Shown here: one piece after another, positions 1-11,364 of the stretch | How the letters are laid out: every line of letters begins with the position of its first letter | Position numbering within the stretch: position 1 is the stretch's first letter | Source of the DNA: Sambucus nigra | Lineage: Eukaryota; Streptophyta; Magnoliopsida; Dipsacales; Adoxaceae | Length of the DNA: 64,000 bases | Assembly: GCA_949130495.1 (NCBI GenBank) | Contig: OX422218.1 | Location: 46,090,823 to 46,154,822, forward strand | Direction of reading: 5' to 3' | Position numbers and translations under genes: made by a program | Notes under the pieces: model-generated | Databases searched by the model: none | What the model saw: only the letters and a program-made list of their open reading frames with translations | What the model was told of the DNA's origin: nothing

Positions 1-1735
1 TATTGGGCTACCTAGTTGATTGATTTTAAATTTAATGATAGCTAGGGTAACACACAATTGGTAAGCGAGTGAGTCGAGTGATGAAATCCCTTCTCGTGAA
101 TGACCGGGTGTAGGTCTTAGTAATTTAATTCATCACATCATTTGAAAATAAATGCGAGACTAAAATCACACAAGAGCATGTAATCACACACAAAAATTGA
201 CTCGCTGACAGGAGAGGTGCTAGGGTTTTAGAAATGTACCTGCCACGATTTTTACGCAGTGGGGTGATGAACTAGCTGAGTCAACGGGGGGGGGGGGGGG
301 GGGGGAGGGTATCTCAGTTGGCCCCGAGAGTCCTACCGACCCAAGGTAGAGAGGCTTCTAAATTCTCTCCTTAGACACCATCTCTCTACCTTGTTCGATT
401 TCCCTATCATGCTTGTCTTCGATTATTACAAATTTAAATAAAAAATAAATGGTGCCTCTAAGTACCGCAATACAAGCAAAATAATAGAATTCTAATACAA
501 GCCTTCTAAAAAAAATGAAAAATGGTATGAAAATAAAAAATACAAATGAATCACAAAATGGATCCTCACAAGTGCTTCGAGCTCTAAAGAATGGCAACGG
601 CGCCATTTGATAGAGATGACTTTTGCGTATTTTCGCGTCGTTGCTTGAAAGTCCTTTAATCAAAACTTTTCATACCTACAAAAATATAACAAAACTAAAG
701 TGTAGCGGTAAGTAAGGGAATCAATCCAAATCTAAGGGTGACACAAACAAGATAGGCATGCAGTTCATTTTTTATTATTCTCTTTTTCGATTTTTGCATT
801 TTCTATTTTTTTTAACTTTTTCTAATATTAAAACAATTTTGGGATTAGTGTGAAATAAGACTACTAAATCAAAGATGTAAATAGCTAACTAAAAAGTAAG
901 TGAAGAAGCTAAATAAATCTAACTAACTAAAAATCTAAAATATGAGGATGGTGAGGAAATAAAAGTGAGGACTAACAAGGGATAGGATGACACCATATAT
1001 TCAAGTTAATTATAATTAATTAATTCATTAAAATTAATTATCCCAAGTTAGTATCAAAATCACAAATCAACTATCGTTGCAAATGTAATTTTGACAATAA
1101 TATTTTAGAAAATTAAATTTAACACTCATACAACTCTTGAAATGTAGATCTGAACATCATCTAACGAATCACCCGCTAGGATCGATCGATTAAACTAATT
1201 TAAATCATAAAAGTAAGCCTAGAGTTGAAATTAGAGGAATAATACCTCACTTGAGAAACTCCTATCTCTAGTTCGAATCTAAAATGGGTATTATAACTAG
1301 AATTTCGATTTTCTCTCAAAAATCATTTACCATCTCTCATGACGTAAATTAAAGTATAAAAGTGCAAAATTAATCATCAAAGGTACATTTAATGTAAATA
1401 AACTAATTAAAATGGATTAACATCAAATAATTGGTCACCCCACCCATTGAAAGGGGTTTTAGCCTAACATTATATTAAACATGATGAACAAATACTCAAA
1501 GGCATATAAAATAAAAGAGTAGATAAAGAGAACAAATCTTTAACAAGTCTCCTTGAAATTGACAATTTGAACTCTATCTTCTTCAATACAATTCAATCAC
1601 TCACAATCAAATCTCACCACTTCTCTAAAAAAATAAAAATAAAACTATTTACAAAAATATTTTTTCTTTAATTTATTTTCTACTCTAAACTCTCTCTCTT
1701 CTTCTCCAAGTTTCTCTAGATCATCCCCAAATGAG
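1..1735. other. AT-rich non-coding DNA, no gene recognised
   Basis: I see no coding frame of substance here; the longest frame is about 100 codons of low-complexity Phe/Ile-rich sequence. The text is AT-rich with pyrimidine-rich stretches near 1,540-1,720. It could be the untranslated or LTR part of an old retroelement, but I find no paired LTR, primer-binding site or polypurine tract that would prove it. Confidence 0.5.
286..305. repeat. poly-G run of 20
   Basis: An uninterrupted run of 20 G follows TCAAC and ends at AGGGT. Homopolymer G of this length is rare in plant DNA and is also a common site of sequencing error, so its exact length should not be trusted. Confidence 0.9.
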
Positions 1736-2635
1736 TTTTTGGGTATTCATTTATGGTGTGGCATATGAAGCTAGGGGTATAAATGGAAGGACAAAGGTGT
1801 GCATGTGGTTTGGGTGAGGTATGGAGGTGTGAGGATATTTGGGTAAGGGTAATTTAGGAATTAAAGATGGTGCATGTGGGAGATGTGGTAGTTAGGATGA
1901 GTTGGGGGTAAAATGGGTATTGGGGTTAAGTGGGATTCAACACATGTGGATTTATTTGGTTTTTGGTCTTGACTTGGTTTTAATTGGTAAGGGAAATGGT
2001 TTTTAGCTTTGGGAATAAAGAAGTGGGTTTGGGGGATTTGGTTTGAAACTGGGTTTTGATGTGGGTATTATTGGATGGTATCTGGGTTCGGTTTTGGGTA
2101 TGGCACTGTTGGGTCTGGAATCGCTAGTCGAGTTGGGAAGCTGGTTCAACCCGAGTTGGATTGCAGGTTTGAGTAGGGTTCAACCGGGGGATGGCCAGTG
2201 ACGGCGCTACAGGTGGTCGGAGCAGGTGGTAAAAAGGGCAACGCCGACGTGAGGGTTGAGCGACGACGGGTTAAATGGTGGACATGGGGGTGGGTGGCCG
2301 TGGTTGAGATTGTTGGCGGGTACGTGGTTGGAATCCGGGTTCATGTGGTTCCGGGTATGGAGCTAAGTGGGAAAAACGGGTTTGGATAGTTCCGGGTTCG
2401 TAGGAGGGTTGGATAGTGTGGGGGTAGTGAGGAATGGGAAATGGGTATTGTAGGTTATGGAGGTATTGATTGATTTTGTTAATGGTGGATGAGAGAGAGT
2501 GGTTAATGTTGGGAGGTTGAAGATGAAGTTGGGGTAGTGTTATGTGTGTGGGGGTGTATGGTGTGGGTGAGTGAGTTGATTTGACTTAGGTGAGGTGTAG
2601 GATGGTGTGGTGTGTGAGTTGTTTGTACACCTAAT
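1736..2635. other. G/T-rich, C-poor strand-asymmetric tract
   Basis: About 900 bases in which the plus strand is dominated by G and T (runs such as GGGTTTGGGGGATTTGG) with very little C. The only frame, 2,198-2,389, encodes a Gly/Val/Trp-rich low-complexity peptide that simply reflects this skew. I do not regard it as a gene. It lies next to an A-rich tract, which is reminiscent of the skewed non-coding parts of large Ty3 elements, but no LTR partner is seen. Confidence 0.5.
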
Positions 2636-3020
2636 TAAAACTAACTAACTAAAAAGAATAAATTAATAAAATTAAAAATTAAAATCTACTAAAAAAATAA
2701 AATCCTAATTTATAAATAAAAGACACAAATTAAAAATGAAACTAAAAAGAAATGAAAGTAAAAATAAAAATCTATTAAAACTAAAAACTAAAATCCTAAA
2801 AAATGTAAAATCTAATAAAACTAAAAATAAATGAATTCCTAAAAAAAATTAATCCTAATAAAAATAAAATAAAATAAAATAAAAACTAAAAACTAATAAA
2901 AGTCAAAATTAAAATGAAGAAAATCAAAAATAAATCCTAGAAAATTGTAAATAAATCTAAAATAAATCCTAAAAATAAAACGACACAAAATAAAAAAAAT
3001 AAAAGTACAAAACTCAACAC
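2636..3020. repeat. A-rich simple-sequence tract (AAAATAAAAATC-like)
   Basis: About 385 bases of short A-rich units such as AAAATAAAAT and CTAAAAATAAA, with almost no G. It has no coding potential and is probably non-coding retroelement sequence. Confidence 0.7.
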
Positions 3021-3135
3021 ACATAGGTGGTTCGGGGTAGGTTTAGGTTAGGTTAGGGTTATGGGATTGGTAATTTGCTCCATTTGAACTCCAAATTGCC
3101 TCGAAATATAACTTTTGACACCGCAATTACAATCA

Positions 3136-3219
3136 AGCCTGCACATTAAATAATTTTTTTTGATAAGTAAATGTTATATTAAAAGCAACCCGTAAAGAGA
3201 GCCTGCACATTAAACAATT
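3136..3219 (-). mobile_element. Severely 5'-truncated LINE-like stub with target duplication
   Basis: A 44-bp insert (3,156-3,199) begins with a T run and reads TTGATAAGTAAATGTTATAT on plus. It is flanked by near-identical 20-bp copies of AGCCTGCACATTAAAYAATT at 3,136-3,155 and 3,200-3,219 (one mismatch). A homopolymer at one end plus a long target duplication is the signature of target-primed reverse transcription. Read on minus the insert ends in poly-A. The sequence before the tail resembles plant L1 3' ends, but that family assignment is from memory. Confidence 0.7.
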
Positions 3220-3739
3220 ACGCGCATAAGACCCGAATTGCCGAGAATTAGCAACTAAAATACGTCTTCGGGGTATAAAATGTATACTTTTGGGTGCTTA
3301 TCTATAATGAATGTGCGAGACAAAATAATAGGTAAGATCAAATAATTTCGAATAAATACACGCATAATTCATCACGTTACATTTCAACAAATTTCATTTG
3401 TATTATGCTAACTGATATATTTGTTTTATTTTATTTCAGTGTTGACTGTGGGGTATACTGTATATACTTCATGGAACAAATTGCCAAAAAGAAATGCTCT
3501 CAAAACATCATTTCAAGAAGACGAAATGCTCTAACAAAGAGCATATATAGCTAATGAATTTTTATTCCCTAATTGTTAATAGGAGGAAAACTAATTGTCA
3601 AGTCTTTTTGAAATTTTTTGTTAACACATGGTTGTAATTTTGATTTTTGTATATTTTGATTTTTATTATTTCTTGAATGTAGTTCCATATAATGTCTCGT
3701 AAAAAAATGATGTCGCTATAGCAGAGCATTCAACACCCA

Positions 3740-4280
3740 GGAATAAATATATTTGAACATGTAAAGTACAAGAATATCATACGTGTACTTTATAGTCTCA
3801 TGCTTGTACTTTGCTTTGTTGGTCCATAAAAAAAATCCAAGAGTACACGCATGAATTCTTCAAATTTAAGGTAATTAAACAAAGTTCACATATTTTAATA
3901 AAAAAATGCACACAAAATAAACAAAGTACATGCAATATAAACAAAGTACACGCACTGATTAATATTTTTATTTTTTATTCAATATATTTCCATATAATTT
4001 CTAGTAAAAAACGGTGCACCTGGCACAGACCATTCAACACGTAGGAATACATATATATGAGAATGTAAAGTACATGAATATCATACGTGTTTATAATATG
4101 CTTGTACTTTACTTTGTTTGTCCATAACAAAAAAAGAATCCAATAGTACACGCATGGATTCTTCAAATTTAAGGTGATTAATCAAAGTAAACGTATTTTA
4201 TTAAAAAGTGCACGCATAGATTAATAAACAAAGTACACACAATATATTCAAAGTACATGCACTGATTAATGTAATAAATT
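3740..4280. repeat. AAAGTACACG short-repeat tract (MULE copy 1, far end)
   Basis: Copies of AAAGTACACGCA and AAAGTACATG lie among AT-rich DNA. Two larger units of about 310 bp (starting near 3,710 and 4,005) share GTACACGCATGRATTCTTC. The small frames here are repeat-derived and not genes. The same short repeat recurs throughout both MULE copies. Confidence 0.7.
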
Positions 4281-4468
4281 TTAATTTTGCTATTGAAAAC
4301 TATATATAAATATTCAGCAAGACACAATAATAAAAAATTATTTATTATGTTCAACTACACACTATCCCAACTATTTTTGGTCAAAGTAATAAATAGCTTT
4401 AATTTGGCCTATAAAAGAGTAATATTTGTTCCTATCTTAACCATTACATCTCAAGTAAAAATTAGATA

Positions 4469-4845
4469 ATGGGTATCCCAGTAGAAAAGTTGCGAGCTGC
4501 TCTTGAGAAGGACGAGAGAAACAAAAAAATTAAGGGAAATTAAAGAAAATCTTTCCTTACATGAAACTGCCTTTGAGCAGTTTCAAACATAAGTGAGGGA
4601 AGGATACTCTGGACTTCCTCCTAATCCCATATATTTATTTGATGTGAATGAGGACCGTCCTTAAACACATGAAGACCTCATGTATTTCTATACACAAGAG
4701 ATTCCATTAAAAATTGGCCAGCTGAAGGAGAAGAAGACTTAGCATGAAGGCCTTGTAGCTGTCATAGAAGAAGAAATTCGAGCCTGCTCGAATTCAATTG
4801 ACTCTCTTCCCGACGCCATAGATTCCTTTAACAGCTTTCCCAACT
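4469..4845 (+). pseudogene. Decayed coding relic convergent to the MULE transposase
   Basis: A coding-like stretch starts MGIPVEKLRAALEKDERNKK and, after a frame change and several stops, continues with segments such as GLPPNPIYLFDVNEDRP, EDLMYFYTQEIPLKIGQL and VAVIEEEIRACSNSIDSLPD. Base composition and sense are much more protein-like than the AT-rich surroundings. It runs on plus, toward the minus-strand transposase gene, which is the same convergent layout as the second gene of MULE copy 2. I see no clear similarity to that gene and do not recognise the family. It could be a second MULE-borne gene or a captured host exon. Confidence 0.4.
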
Positions 4846-5029
4846 AGAAGTCTTCTTTATTTTTTTTTAGCTTTTGTTATGTCAAAAATTGTACTCTATT
4901 TTTTTGTTTTAATAAACATTTTATTTCTTTCATGCATGTCTTGTGACTTATATCATACACTAAAACCTACATAATATAGTGCTATCTCGAACCATGACTC
5001 ATACATAGTGTAAAAATATAAAATACACG

Positions 5030-6240
5030 CAAATTTAGTAAAGTACACGTGAACATTAGGAAAAATGCGTGTACCAGCTGAACTGCTACACAAAAAAAAG
5101 GAACTAACCAGTAAATAGTAATATTACATTCATTTATGCTAAAAAAAATGGGTTATTACATAATTTATTCAATCAAAATGTTAAAAGGAATTATTCAACA
5201 ATCATACTAAGAGTGTAAAGTGATTTCACGTGTACTCCTAAATAATACGTGTACTTTGTTGAAGTGTCATAGAAAAAAATTAAAACACGAGACTAAAAAC
5301 TAAACACTAAAATTACATTCATTTTATTCAAAATAATTGAATGGGTTCTTTACATGTAGACCTACAATGATCAATTTTAAACATAATAAAATGGGTTCTT
5401 TAGATGCGGACCATAATACACGTAGGAATGTGAAAATATGAGTGACTTGTTCATTAAATATTGAAAAATAATATAATAGAAGCAAAATATTTAAAAAAAT
5501 TAACAATAGAAATTACAATGTCAAAATTTAATAAATTAAAGTTAAAGTAAATCACCATAATTTATTTAAACATGAATGTTCATTAATTTTATTTAAAACT
5601 ATTGTTACAATGAATGAATTGATTTTATGTCATGTTTAATGCCGCTGGCGCGAACCATAATACACGTAGGAATGTGAGAATATCAGTGACTTGTACATTA
5701 AAAATTGAAAAATAATATAATAGAAGCAAAACCCTTACAAAAATTAATATTAGAAATTATAATGTCAAAAATAAAGAAAATAAATCTAAACTAAATGTAA
5801 TAATACATAAATAAAAGTGACAAATAGAAGTTATAAGTTATAAAATATATAAAGTACACGTATTTTTTATATAGTACACGCACATTGTACTGACCAAAAC
5901 TATTTTCTAAATGCGTGTACTTTATATATTATATGTGTACTTCATAAAGTACACACATATTTCATCAAGTACACATATTTATAAAATAGTTTTGGTCATT
6001 ACAATGTGCATGTACTGTACAAAAACATGCGTGTAAAAATGTAAAGTACACATGAACATTAGAAAAAATGATCACGTGTATTTTATGGAAAATACGTGTA
6101 CTGCTACACAAAAAATAAACTAAAAATGAGACTAAAAATTAAACACTAAAATTACATTCATTTATTCGAAACAAATGGGTTATTAAATTATTTATTCAAT
6201 CAAATTGTTGAAATGAATGAATTCAATAATTTTAAACGTA
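5030..6240. repeat. Tandemly duplicated 3' flank of the MULE transposase with hairpin repeats
   Basis: Sequence from about 5,040-5,380 is repeated at about 6,040-6,270: GTACACRTGAACATTAG, CTGCTACACAAAAAA, then AAATGGGTTATTA and TTATTCAATCAAA. The first copy ends with a second version of the transposase C-terminal knuckle codons (5,340-5,372, minus). Between them lies an inverted repeat: GCACATTGTACTGACCAAAA at about 5,881 pairs with TTTTGGTCATTACAATGTGC ending at 6,010. The stretch contains no independent gene. Confidence 0.65.
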
Positions 6241-6241
6241 A

Positions 6242-9125
6242 TCAATTGGGTTCTTTACATGTAGACCTGTAATGACCCATTTTACTACACTTAGAGCAAG
6301 TAACTTCCCTTACTGTGATCTCACGAGAAGACTTTATTCTCTTATTTCTTGGCTTGCCTGTCGGTCTCTTTGTCATTGGTGGAAGGACAAATAGATTTTT
6401 AGGTATTAGAATATTTAAGGAAATCAAATCAGGAAGAGGAACTATACGTATCGTGTATGATTTTCTGTAGAAAGATACCTTATAGTACTCCTCAATATAC
6501 TCATAAATACTGTTCACTATCCTCCGTGCAACAGAAATGGTATGAGAACATGGAAAACATCTTATCTGCCAACTCTTACAAGAACAAGTTCTTTCTTCTA
6601 AGTCAACCGTTGCTTGCACTTCTGAATGAACTTCAAATATATTTTGACTTGAGCGACTAATAGTCCAATATCGGCTTTTATTCCAATTTTCATTCAGTAA
6701 CTTTTGAAAAAAGGACATAACTTATTTTTCCAAGTGTCAGACTCAACAAATTTGTTTGCATTGAAGTTCATAATCTTCACTCTCAATTTATCGAGCATAT
6801 TCATTACTGGTAAATTCTTTTCCTCCAAAATCCATGAATTGAATGACTCCGCAACATAAGATGCCATGTCACCATACCGTTTATCGAGGAAATATGAACA
6901 AGACCAATTCTTGAGAGGCAAACTATCAATTAAATCAGCAACATCACCTCCTCCTTCCTTTTCCAATGCTTCAATATTCTTGTGAAATTCATCTACTGAG
7001 ACAACATATGCAAAAGATAAAAAATCTTTAACAATTTTCTTTCGAATCCACCACAATTCCCATGAATTTTCTTCTTTATATTCCCTTGTAAATGATGTAT
7101 ATGATAAGAATGTGCAAACATTGGGAAGACCCTCGAAGCAGCTTCAATTAATCCATTGTTTAAATCACATATAAACGTTATGTTTCGATATTGATCAATT
7201 ACTGCATTATGCAAATTGACAAGAAATCACATCCAGTTATCTTCCGTTTCAGAATCAACAACATCATATGCAACAGGGAAAAGGCCTAAAATATTAAAAT
7301 ATGTCAAAATTAAAATACATAACATATCCATGTAGAACACATCGTAAATTGATGCTGCTGGCGCATACCTTAAAACACATAGGATATATATTATGCGTTT
7401 ACTTTGCATTGTTTGCAAATAACAAGACAAAGCATAAAAATGTACAATACACGTGATCAAGATACAAAGACATGCACGTTTACTTTACAAGCTTTTGCTT
7501 GTAGTTTGAATTGGTTTCAAATAACAACACGATCATCAAAGTACACACATAAAAATGTAAAGTAAACTTGAACTAAACAAAGACATTCAAAGGTACTTTA
7601 CATTTTTTTTACGTGTAATTGGCTTTATTTCTAAGTAACAACACATATCATCAAAGTAAACGAATAAAAATGAAAAGTACACGTGAAATAAACAAAAACA
7701 TTCACGTGTACTTTATATTTTTATGCACGTACTTTAGTTTGTATTCAACATAACAACACATATCATCAAAATACACGCATAAAAATGTAAAGTACACGTG
7801 AACTAAAAAAAGACATTCAAAGGTACTTTACATTTTTATGTTTGTATTTTGATGATCTGTAATGGAACAAACAAAATGTGAATGAAATACACAAAATAAA
7901 ATATTTAGAATTAATTTACCATTATTCCAATTCCTTGCAGTTGCTGACAATATTGTTCCGCGATAACGGCTCTTCAAAAAGGCACCGTCAAGAAATAAAA
8001 TAGGTCTGTAGTATTGAAATCCATAAATACATCCTCTAAACATTACAAATATTCACTTGAATTTTTTACTCTCATGTTCCACGTCAAGGATACAATGCGA
8101 TCCAGGATTATACTGCAATAGAAGTTCATGATAATTATTCATTAATGCATAAGCAACCTTTTCATCACCATGTATATCAATAACATCCATCTCTTTCGCA
8201 TGCTATGCATGTTGATAGGATATATCGAGACCATAATTCTTCTTTATATCTTTAACCACATCAATTGGTCTCAATATTGGGATATCTTTAAGATTTTCGG
8301 CTACCAATGTTGAAACCAACTTGAAGTCTATCATTTTGGCCGATGGACTACGAAAAACACCTCTACATGTATGCTCATTATTCAAACTTCGTATGTAAAA
8401 GTATCCATTTATTGTAGATAATGAAGCATGAATTCTCCACATACAATTCTCAGTAGTCTTTTTACAACATTCAGTCGTCACTTGAGTTTTATCATTCTTC
8501 AAATACACATACTTGAACCCAGGCTCAACGGCATACTTTTGCTATTTATCCCAAAATTCCACTACACCTCCTTTAAAACACTGTTGCTCGTGACTTATAT
8601 ATGTCTTCCAATCATTGGAAAGATAAACTTTCGACTTACTTGGCTCCACACCTCCAAGATAAAAGTCATTTTCAATGCCACTATTAAAATCATTTGCAGT
8701 GCCTGATGATAAAGACTCTAACCTCCGTGTATTTGTATCACCACTTTCAACCCTCTCAGAACTTGTATTACTGTAATCAACCCCTTCACAAATTCGATTA
8801 GTGCATTCAACCCGTTCACGACATGTATTACTTGGCAATGCTAATGAATTAATGACATATATCCAAATGAAATCAGCTTTCACGATCAATTAGGACCACA
8901 AAATGCAACGAACATCGTTGTCACAAATCAACATGAACCGATATTCATCACCAAATGAAAACCTTAATGAAAAACTCCCAATTCTTAAATCAGTAAACCC
9001 AATACCCAACTCATTGCATATGAAATCTAATGAGATGTCTTTAAACATTTTAATACAAGCCATACTATTCAAATAACAACACCTTGCTATTATACTACTT
9101 ACCATAATGTCCTGCAGTAAAAGAG
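6242..9125 (-). pseudogene. MULE (MuDR-like) transposase pseudogene, copy 1
   Basis: In order on minus: a PB1-like N-terminal region (about 9,115-8,820) ending SFGDEYRFMLICDNDVRCIL; a linker with repeated ERVE-type units; a MULE DNA-binding/pre-catalytic part (8,508-8,060); the first catalytic Asp in FLDGAFLKSRYRGTIL (about 7,950); an intron (about 7,910-7,295) full of hairpin repeats; VVDSETEDNW; the second Asp in FICDLNNGL; then FPMFAHSYHIHH, where the usual Cys of this motif is His. The tail keeps an intact SWIM finger (CSC...CSH, about 6,590-6,540) and a CX2CX4HX4C zinc knuckle (about 6,290-6,250). In-frame stops replace residues near 8,889, 8,538, 8,200 and 8,045, and a frameshift lies near 7,050, so it is dead. 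Family is certain; activity is not possible as read. Confidence 0.85.
7430..7860. repeat. Intronic tandem hairpin satellite, copy 1 transposase
   Basis: Four units of about 110-120 bp, each containing AAAGTACACGCATAAAAATG, TAAAGTACACGTGAAC and the reverse complement CACGTGTACTTTAC. Each unit can therefore fold back on itself. The array fills the intron between the first catalytic-Asp exon and the exon beginning near VVDSETEDNW, the same position as the array in copy 2. Confidence 0.75.
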
Positions 9126-9343
9126 AGACGAAAATCATTTACTTAAAGGTCAACAATTATAAAAATGTGTGTAATAGTTGAACAATAGTAGTAATTTAAT
9201 GCATGAAATATCCAAATGTTTATATATAATTAAGAGTAAATTATAGGCACTGTTTATAAAGTAAACGTGAAGCTATAAAGTACATGTACCTTTAAAAAAA
9301 AAACATTCACGTCTACTGTATAAACAGTGCGTGTACTTTACAA

Positions 9344-9722
9344 TATGGGTGGCCATAGGCCGGGCCTGGGCAGCCCCGCTCGGGCTGGGCTTATAAAATT
9401 CTGAGCTATCCCAAGCCCGCTCGGGCCTGGATTGGGCCTTATCATGTATTCCCAAGCCCGCCCATATTTGAAAGCTCTTTACCCAGGCCCGTTGGCCAAG
9501 CCCGATTAATTATTTTTTTAAATAAAAAAAAAATATTTTCTTAATCAAAGACCTATTTTTTTTAATTAAAAACATGTTTTAAACTTTATATATTACAAAG
9601 TCTATATATAAAGTTCCACACTCTACATAAAAATACTTAGTATATGTTCTTATATGTATAAAAGTTACCCACTTTATATATTTATTTATAACTTTGTAGT
9701 CTTAAACTTTAATAATAACTTA

Positions 9723-9771
<49 letters not shown>

Positions 9772-9981
9772 ACTGTATATATATTAATATTATATATAAT
9801 TCTCGGGCCGGGGCGGGCCTCACCGAGCTTAAGAATTCATGCCTAAGCCCGCCCAAAAAAAATTGGACCTATCAAATTTTGCCAAGCCCGCTTTGCAGGC
9901 CTATTCACCCTACCCACGCACTATTTTTTTATTGGACGGGCTGGGTGGGCTTGGTGGGCCTCGGGCCTATGGCCACCCCTA
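9344..9981. mobile_element. hAT-type MITE, 638 bp, with 8-bp target duplication
   Basis: Terminal inverted repeats: TATGGGTGGCCATAGGCC at the left and the complement of TAGGGGTGGCCATAGGCC at the right. The 8-bp direct repeat CTTTACAA flanks both sides (9,336-9,343 and 9,982-9,989), as expected for hAT. The interior is rich in GGGCTGGGCTT/AAGCCCG motifs in both orientations and has an AC/AT microsatellite. It holds no transposase; the 127-codon frame crossing its right end is spurious. The target is an AAAGTACACG-family repeat of MULE copy 1. Confidence 0.85.
9725..9770. repeat. (AC)n(AT)n microsatellite
   Basis: About 15 AC repeats followed by about 8 AT repeats, inside the hAT-type MITE. 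Confidence 0.95.
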
Positions 9982-9984
9982 CTT

Positions 9985-10440
9985 TACAAACTTATGTCAA
10001 ATTAGTTAGTTCCGCTGCCGCGGACCCATATCAATAAGTGATTCAATGCCAACTAAAATCCAAGTACTTTTAAAATGAGTATGAACACCAATAATTCTAC
10101 ATGTAACCGCATTTCAATACCCGATTGAGAACACATGTTTACATGGCATGTTAAATTATTTAATTCCACTGGCGTGGACCCATATCCATAAGTGATTCAA
10201 TGTCAACTCAAAATCAAGTACACTTAAAATTAGTCTTAAACATAAATAAATCTACACGTAACCGCATTTTTAGACAACATTGAAATAACATCCTTACGTG
10301 GTGTTTCAAGATTGTGTAATTCCGCTGACGCGAACCAACATCCATAAGGAAATAAACAATTTCAACAACCATATAGGCATGCGGTTTCAATGCCGTCTAA
10401 AAATGCGTCACACATAAAATTAGTCTTAAAACTTGTCCAG
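9985..10440. repeat. Three tandem ~150-bp units with a GC-rich core
   Basis: Units start near 9,985, 10,138 and 10,293. Each has TAATTCCRCTGNCGYGRACC followed by CATATCCATAAGTGATTCAA and a segment with ACATGTAACCGCATTT. Related cores occur near 5,640, 7,352 and 41,291, and inverted near 16,420, always within the MULE copies. There is no coding sequence. Their position upstream of the transposase suggests a terminal or promoter region. Confidence 0.65.
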
Positions 10441-11021
10441 TATATTAGCATTGTATTTTGATTTTATCTGTTTATGCATCAAAACACAACATTTTACATA
10501 AATATATAAAAAAACAAAATCAAATCATTCAGATAATATTGAAATTCATTCAGGGCATACAACTAACAATTACAATGATGTCATTCACTCGAAATGAAAT
10601 ACATACATTAAACTATTGTAAATGATCGAGATATAAAACAATTATTGATAAATCTAAACTTATATATGATAGAATCAAAATATAAATACATAAAAAACAC
10701 AAAATCAAATTAAATTCATATAAAACATATAAAAATTTATTCAATCACATGAATTATGGAATTATAATAAGTTCATTGAATCAAAACAAAGTACATTGGC
10801 CTATTGTAATCGATCGAAAATAGAAAAAACAACTGTTGATAAATATAAACTTACAAATGATAGAGCCAAGTGATACATGTAGAATCGATTAAGAACGCTA
10901 TAATCGATTATTGGACAGACGAAAAAAGTAGCAAGATTGATGTTATTTTTTATTTCGGAGAATAGTAATTAGTTGCAGAGAAACCTCCAATAGTCGATTA
11001 GGTTTATGAATTTTTTAAATT
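10441..11021. other. AT-rich subterminal region of MULE copy 1
   Basis: No gene. The stretch ATTTATCAACAGTTGTTTT and neighbouring text, read on minus, matches the region after the copy 2 terminus (about 11,745-11,830). This shows that both MULE copies share this subterminal DNA. Confidence 0.5.
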
Positions 11022-11113
11022 GAGGGTATTTTAATGTGGACCTAATCGTTTAAAATTTGTTTGACCGTTTTTTTTGTCCAAAATTGTTAGTCAAAGGATT
11101 AGACCGTAAAAAT
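11022..11113 (-). repeat. Terminal inverted repeat of MULE copy 1
   Basis: Contains GGACCTAATCGTTTAAAATT and ends near GACCGTAAAAATCT. Its reverse complement matches 11,365-11,450 with scattered differences, over about 85-90 bp. Long TIRs are usual for MULEs. Confidence 0.7.
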
Positions 11114-11138
11114 CTATTAGTTTTTTTTTTTATATATG

Positions 11139-11218
11139 GAGGTAAGGTCAATTAACATTCGTCTCTTCCAGACCCTGCAGTTAAGGAAAGCCTTATGCAC
11201 TGGGTACGACCTTTTTTT
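11139..11218 (+). mobile_element. SINE 3' portion (Au-like), between the two MULE termini
   Basis: GGAGGTAAGGTC, CCAGACCCTGCAGTTAAGG and CCTTATGCACTGGGTACGAC, followed by a run of seven T. This ordered set resembles the 3' part of the widespread plant Au-type SINE, which ends in a short T run. The tRNA-like A/B-box part is not visible, so the copy is 5'-truncated. Family named from memory. Confidence 0.6.
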
Positions 11219-11364
11219 AATATAGTGGAGGGCATAATTATTAAAGGGTGTATGAAGATATCTTATTTTGTATTATAAATAGGATCACACACCTTGAATA
11301 TTGATATAACAATGAAATGAAAAGAAATATCCTTTTAAATTATTTGTGCCCCTTTTATTTTAGG

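Larger units (their letters stand above)
3700..11113 (-). mobile_element. MULE copy 1 (Mutator-like DNA transposon), minus strand, decayed
   Basis: This element is defined by the transposase pseudogene at 6,242-9,125, the AAAGTACACG repeat family found in its introns and flanks, and a terminal inverted repeat at about 11,022-11,113 that matches the one beginning MULE copy 2. The far end is not located; the repeat family starts near 3,700, so the left boundary is a guess. A hAT-like MITE (9,344-9,981) sits between the transposase 5' end and the terminus. No 9-bp target duplication could be identified. Confidence 0.6.

Noticed and set aside
286..305. Poly-G run as a G-quadruplex element
   Set aside because: A pure homopolymer of 20 G is as likely to be a sequencing or assembly artefact; no flanking G-runs support a defined structure.
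2198..2389. Small protein-coding gene in the G/T-rich tract
   Set aside because: The peptide is low-complexity Val/Gly/Trp dictated by base skew; no domain, no context.
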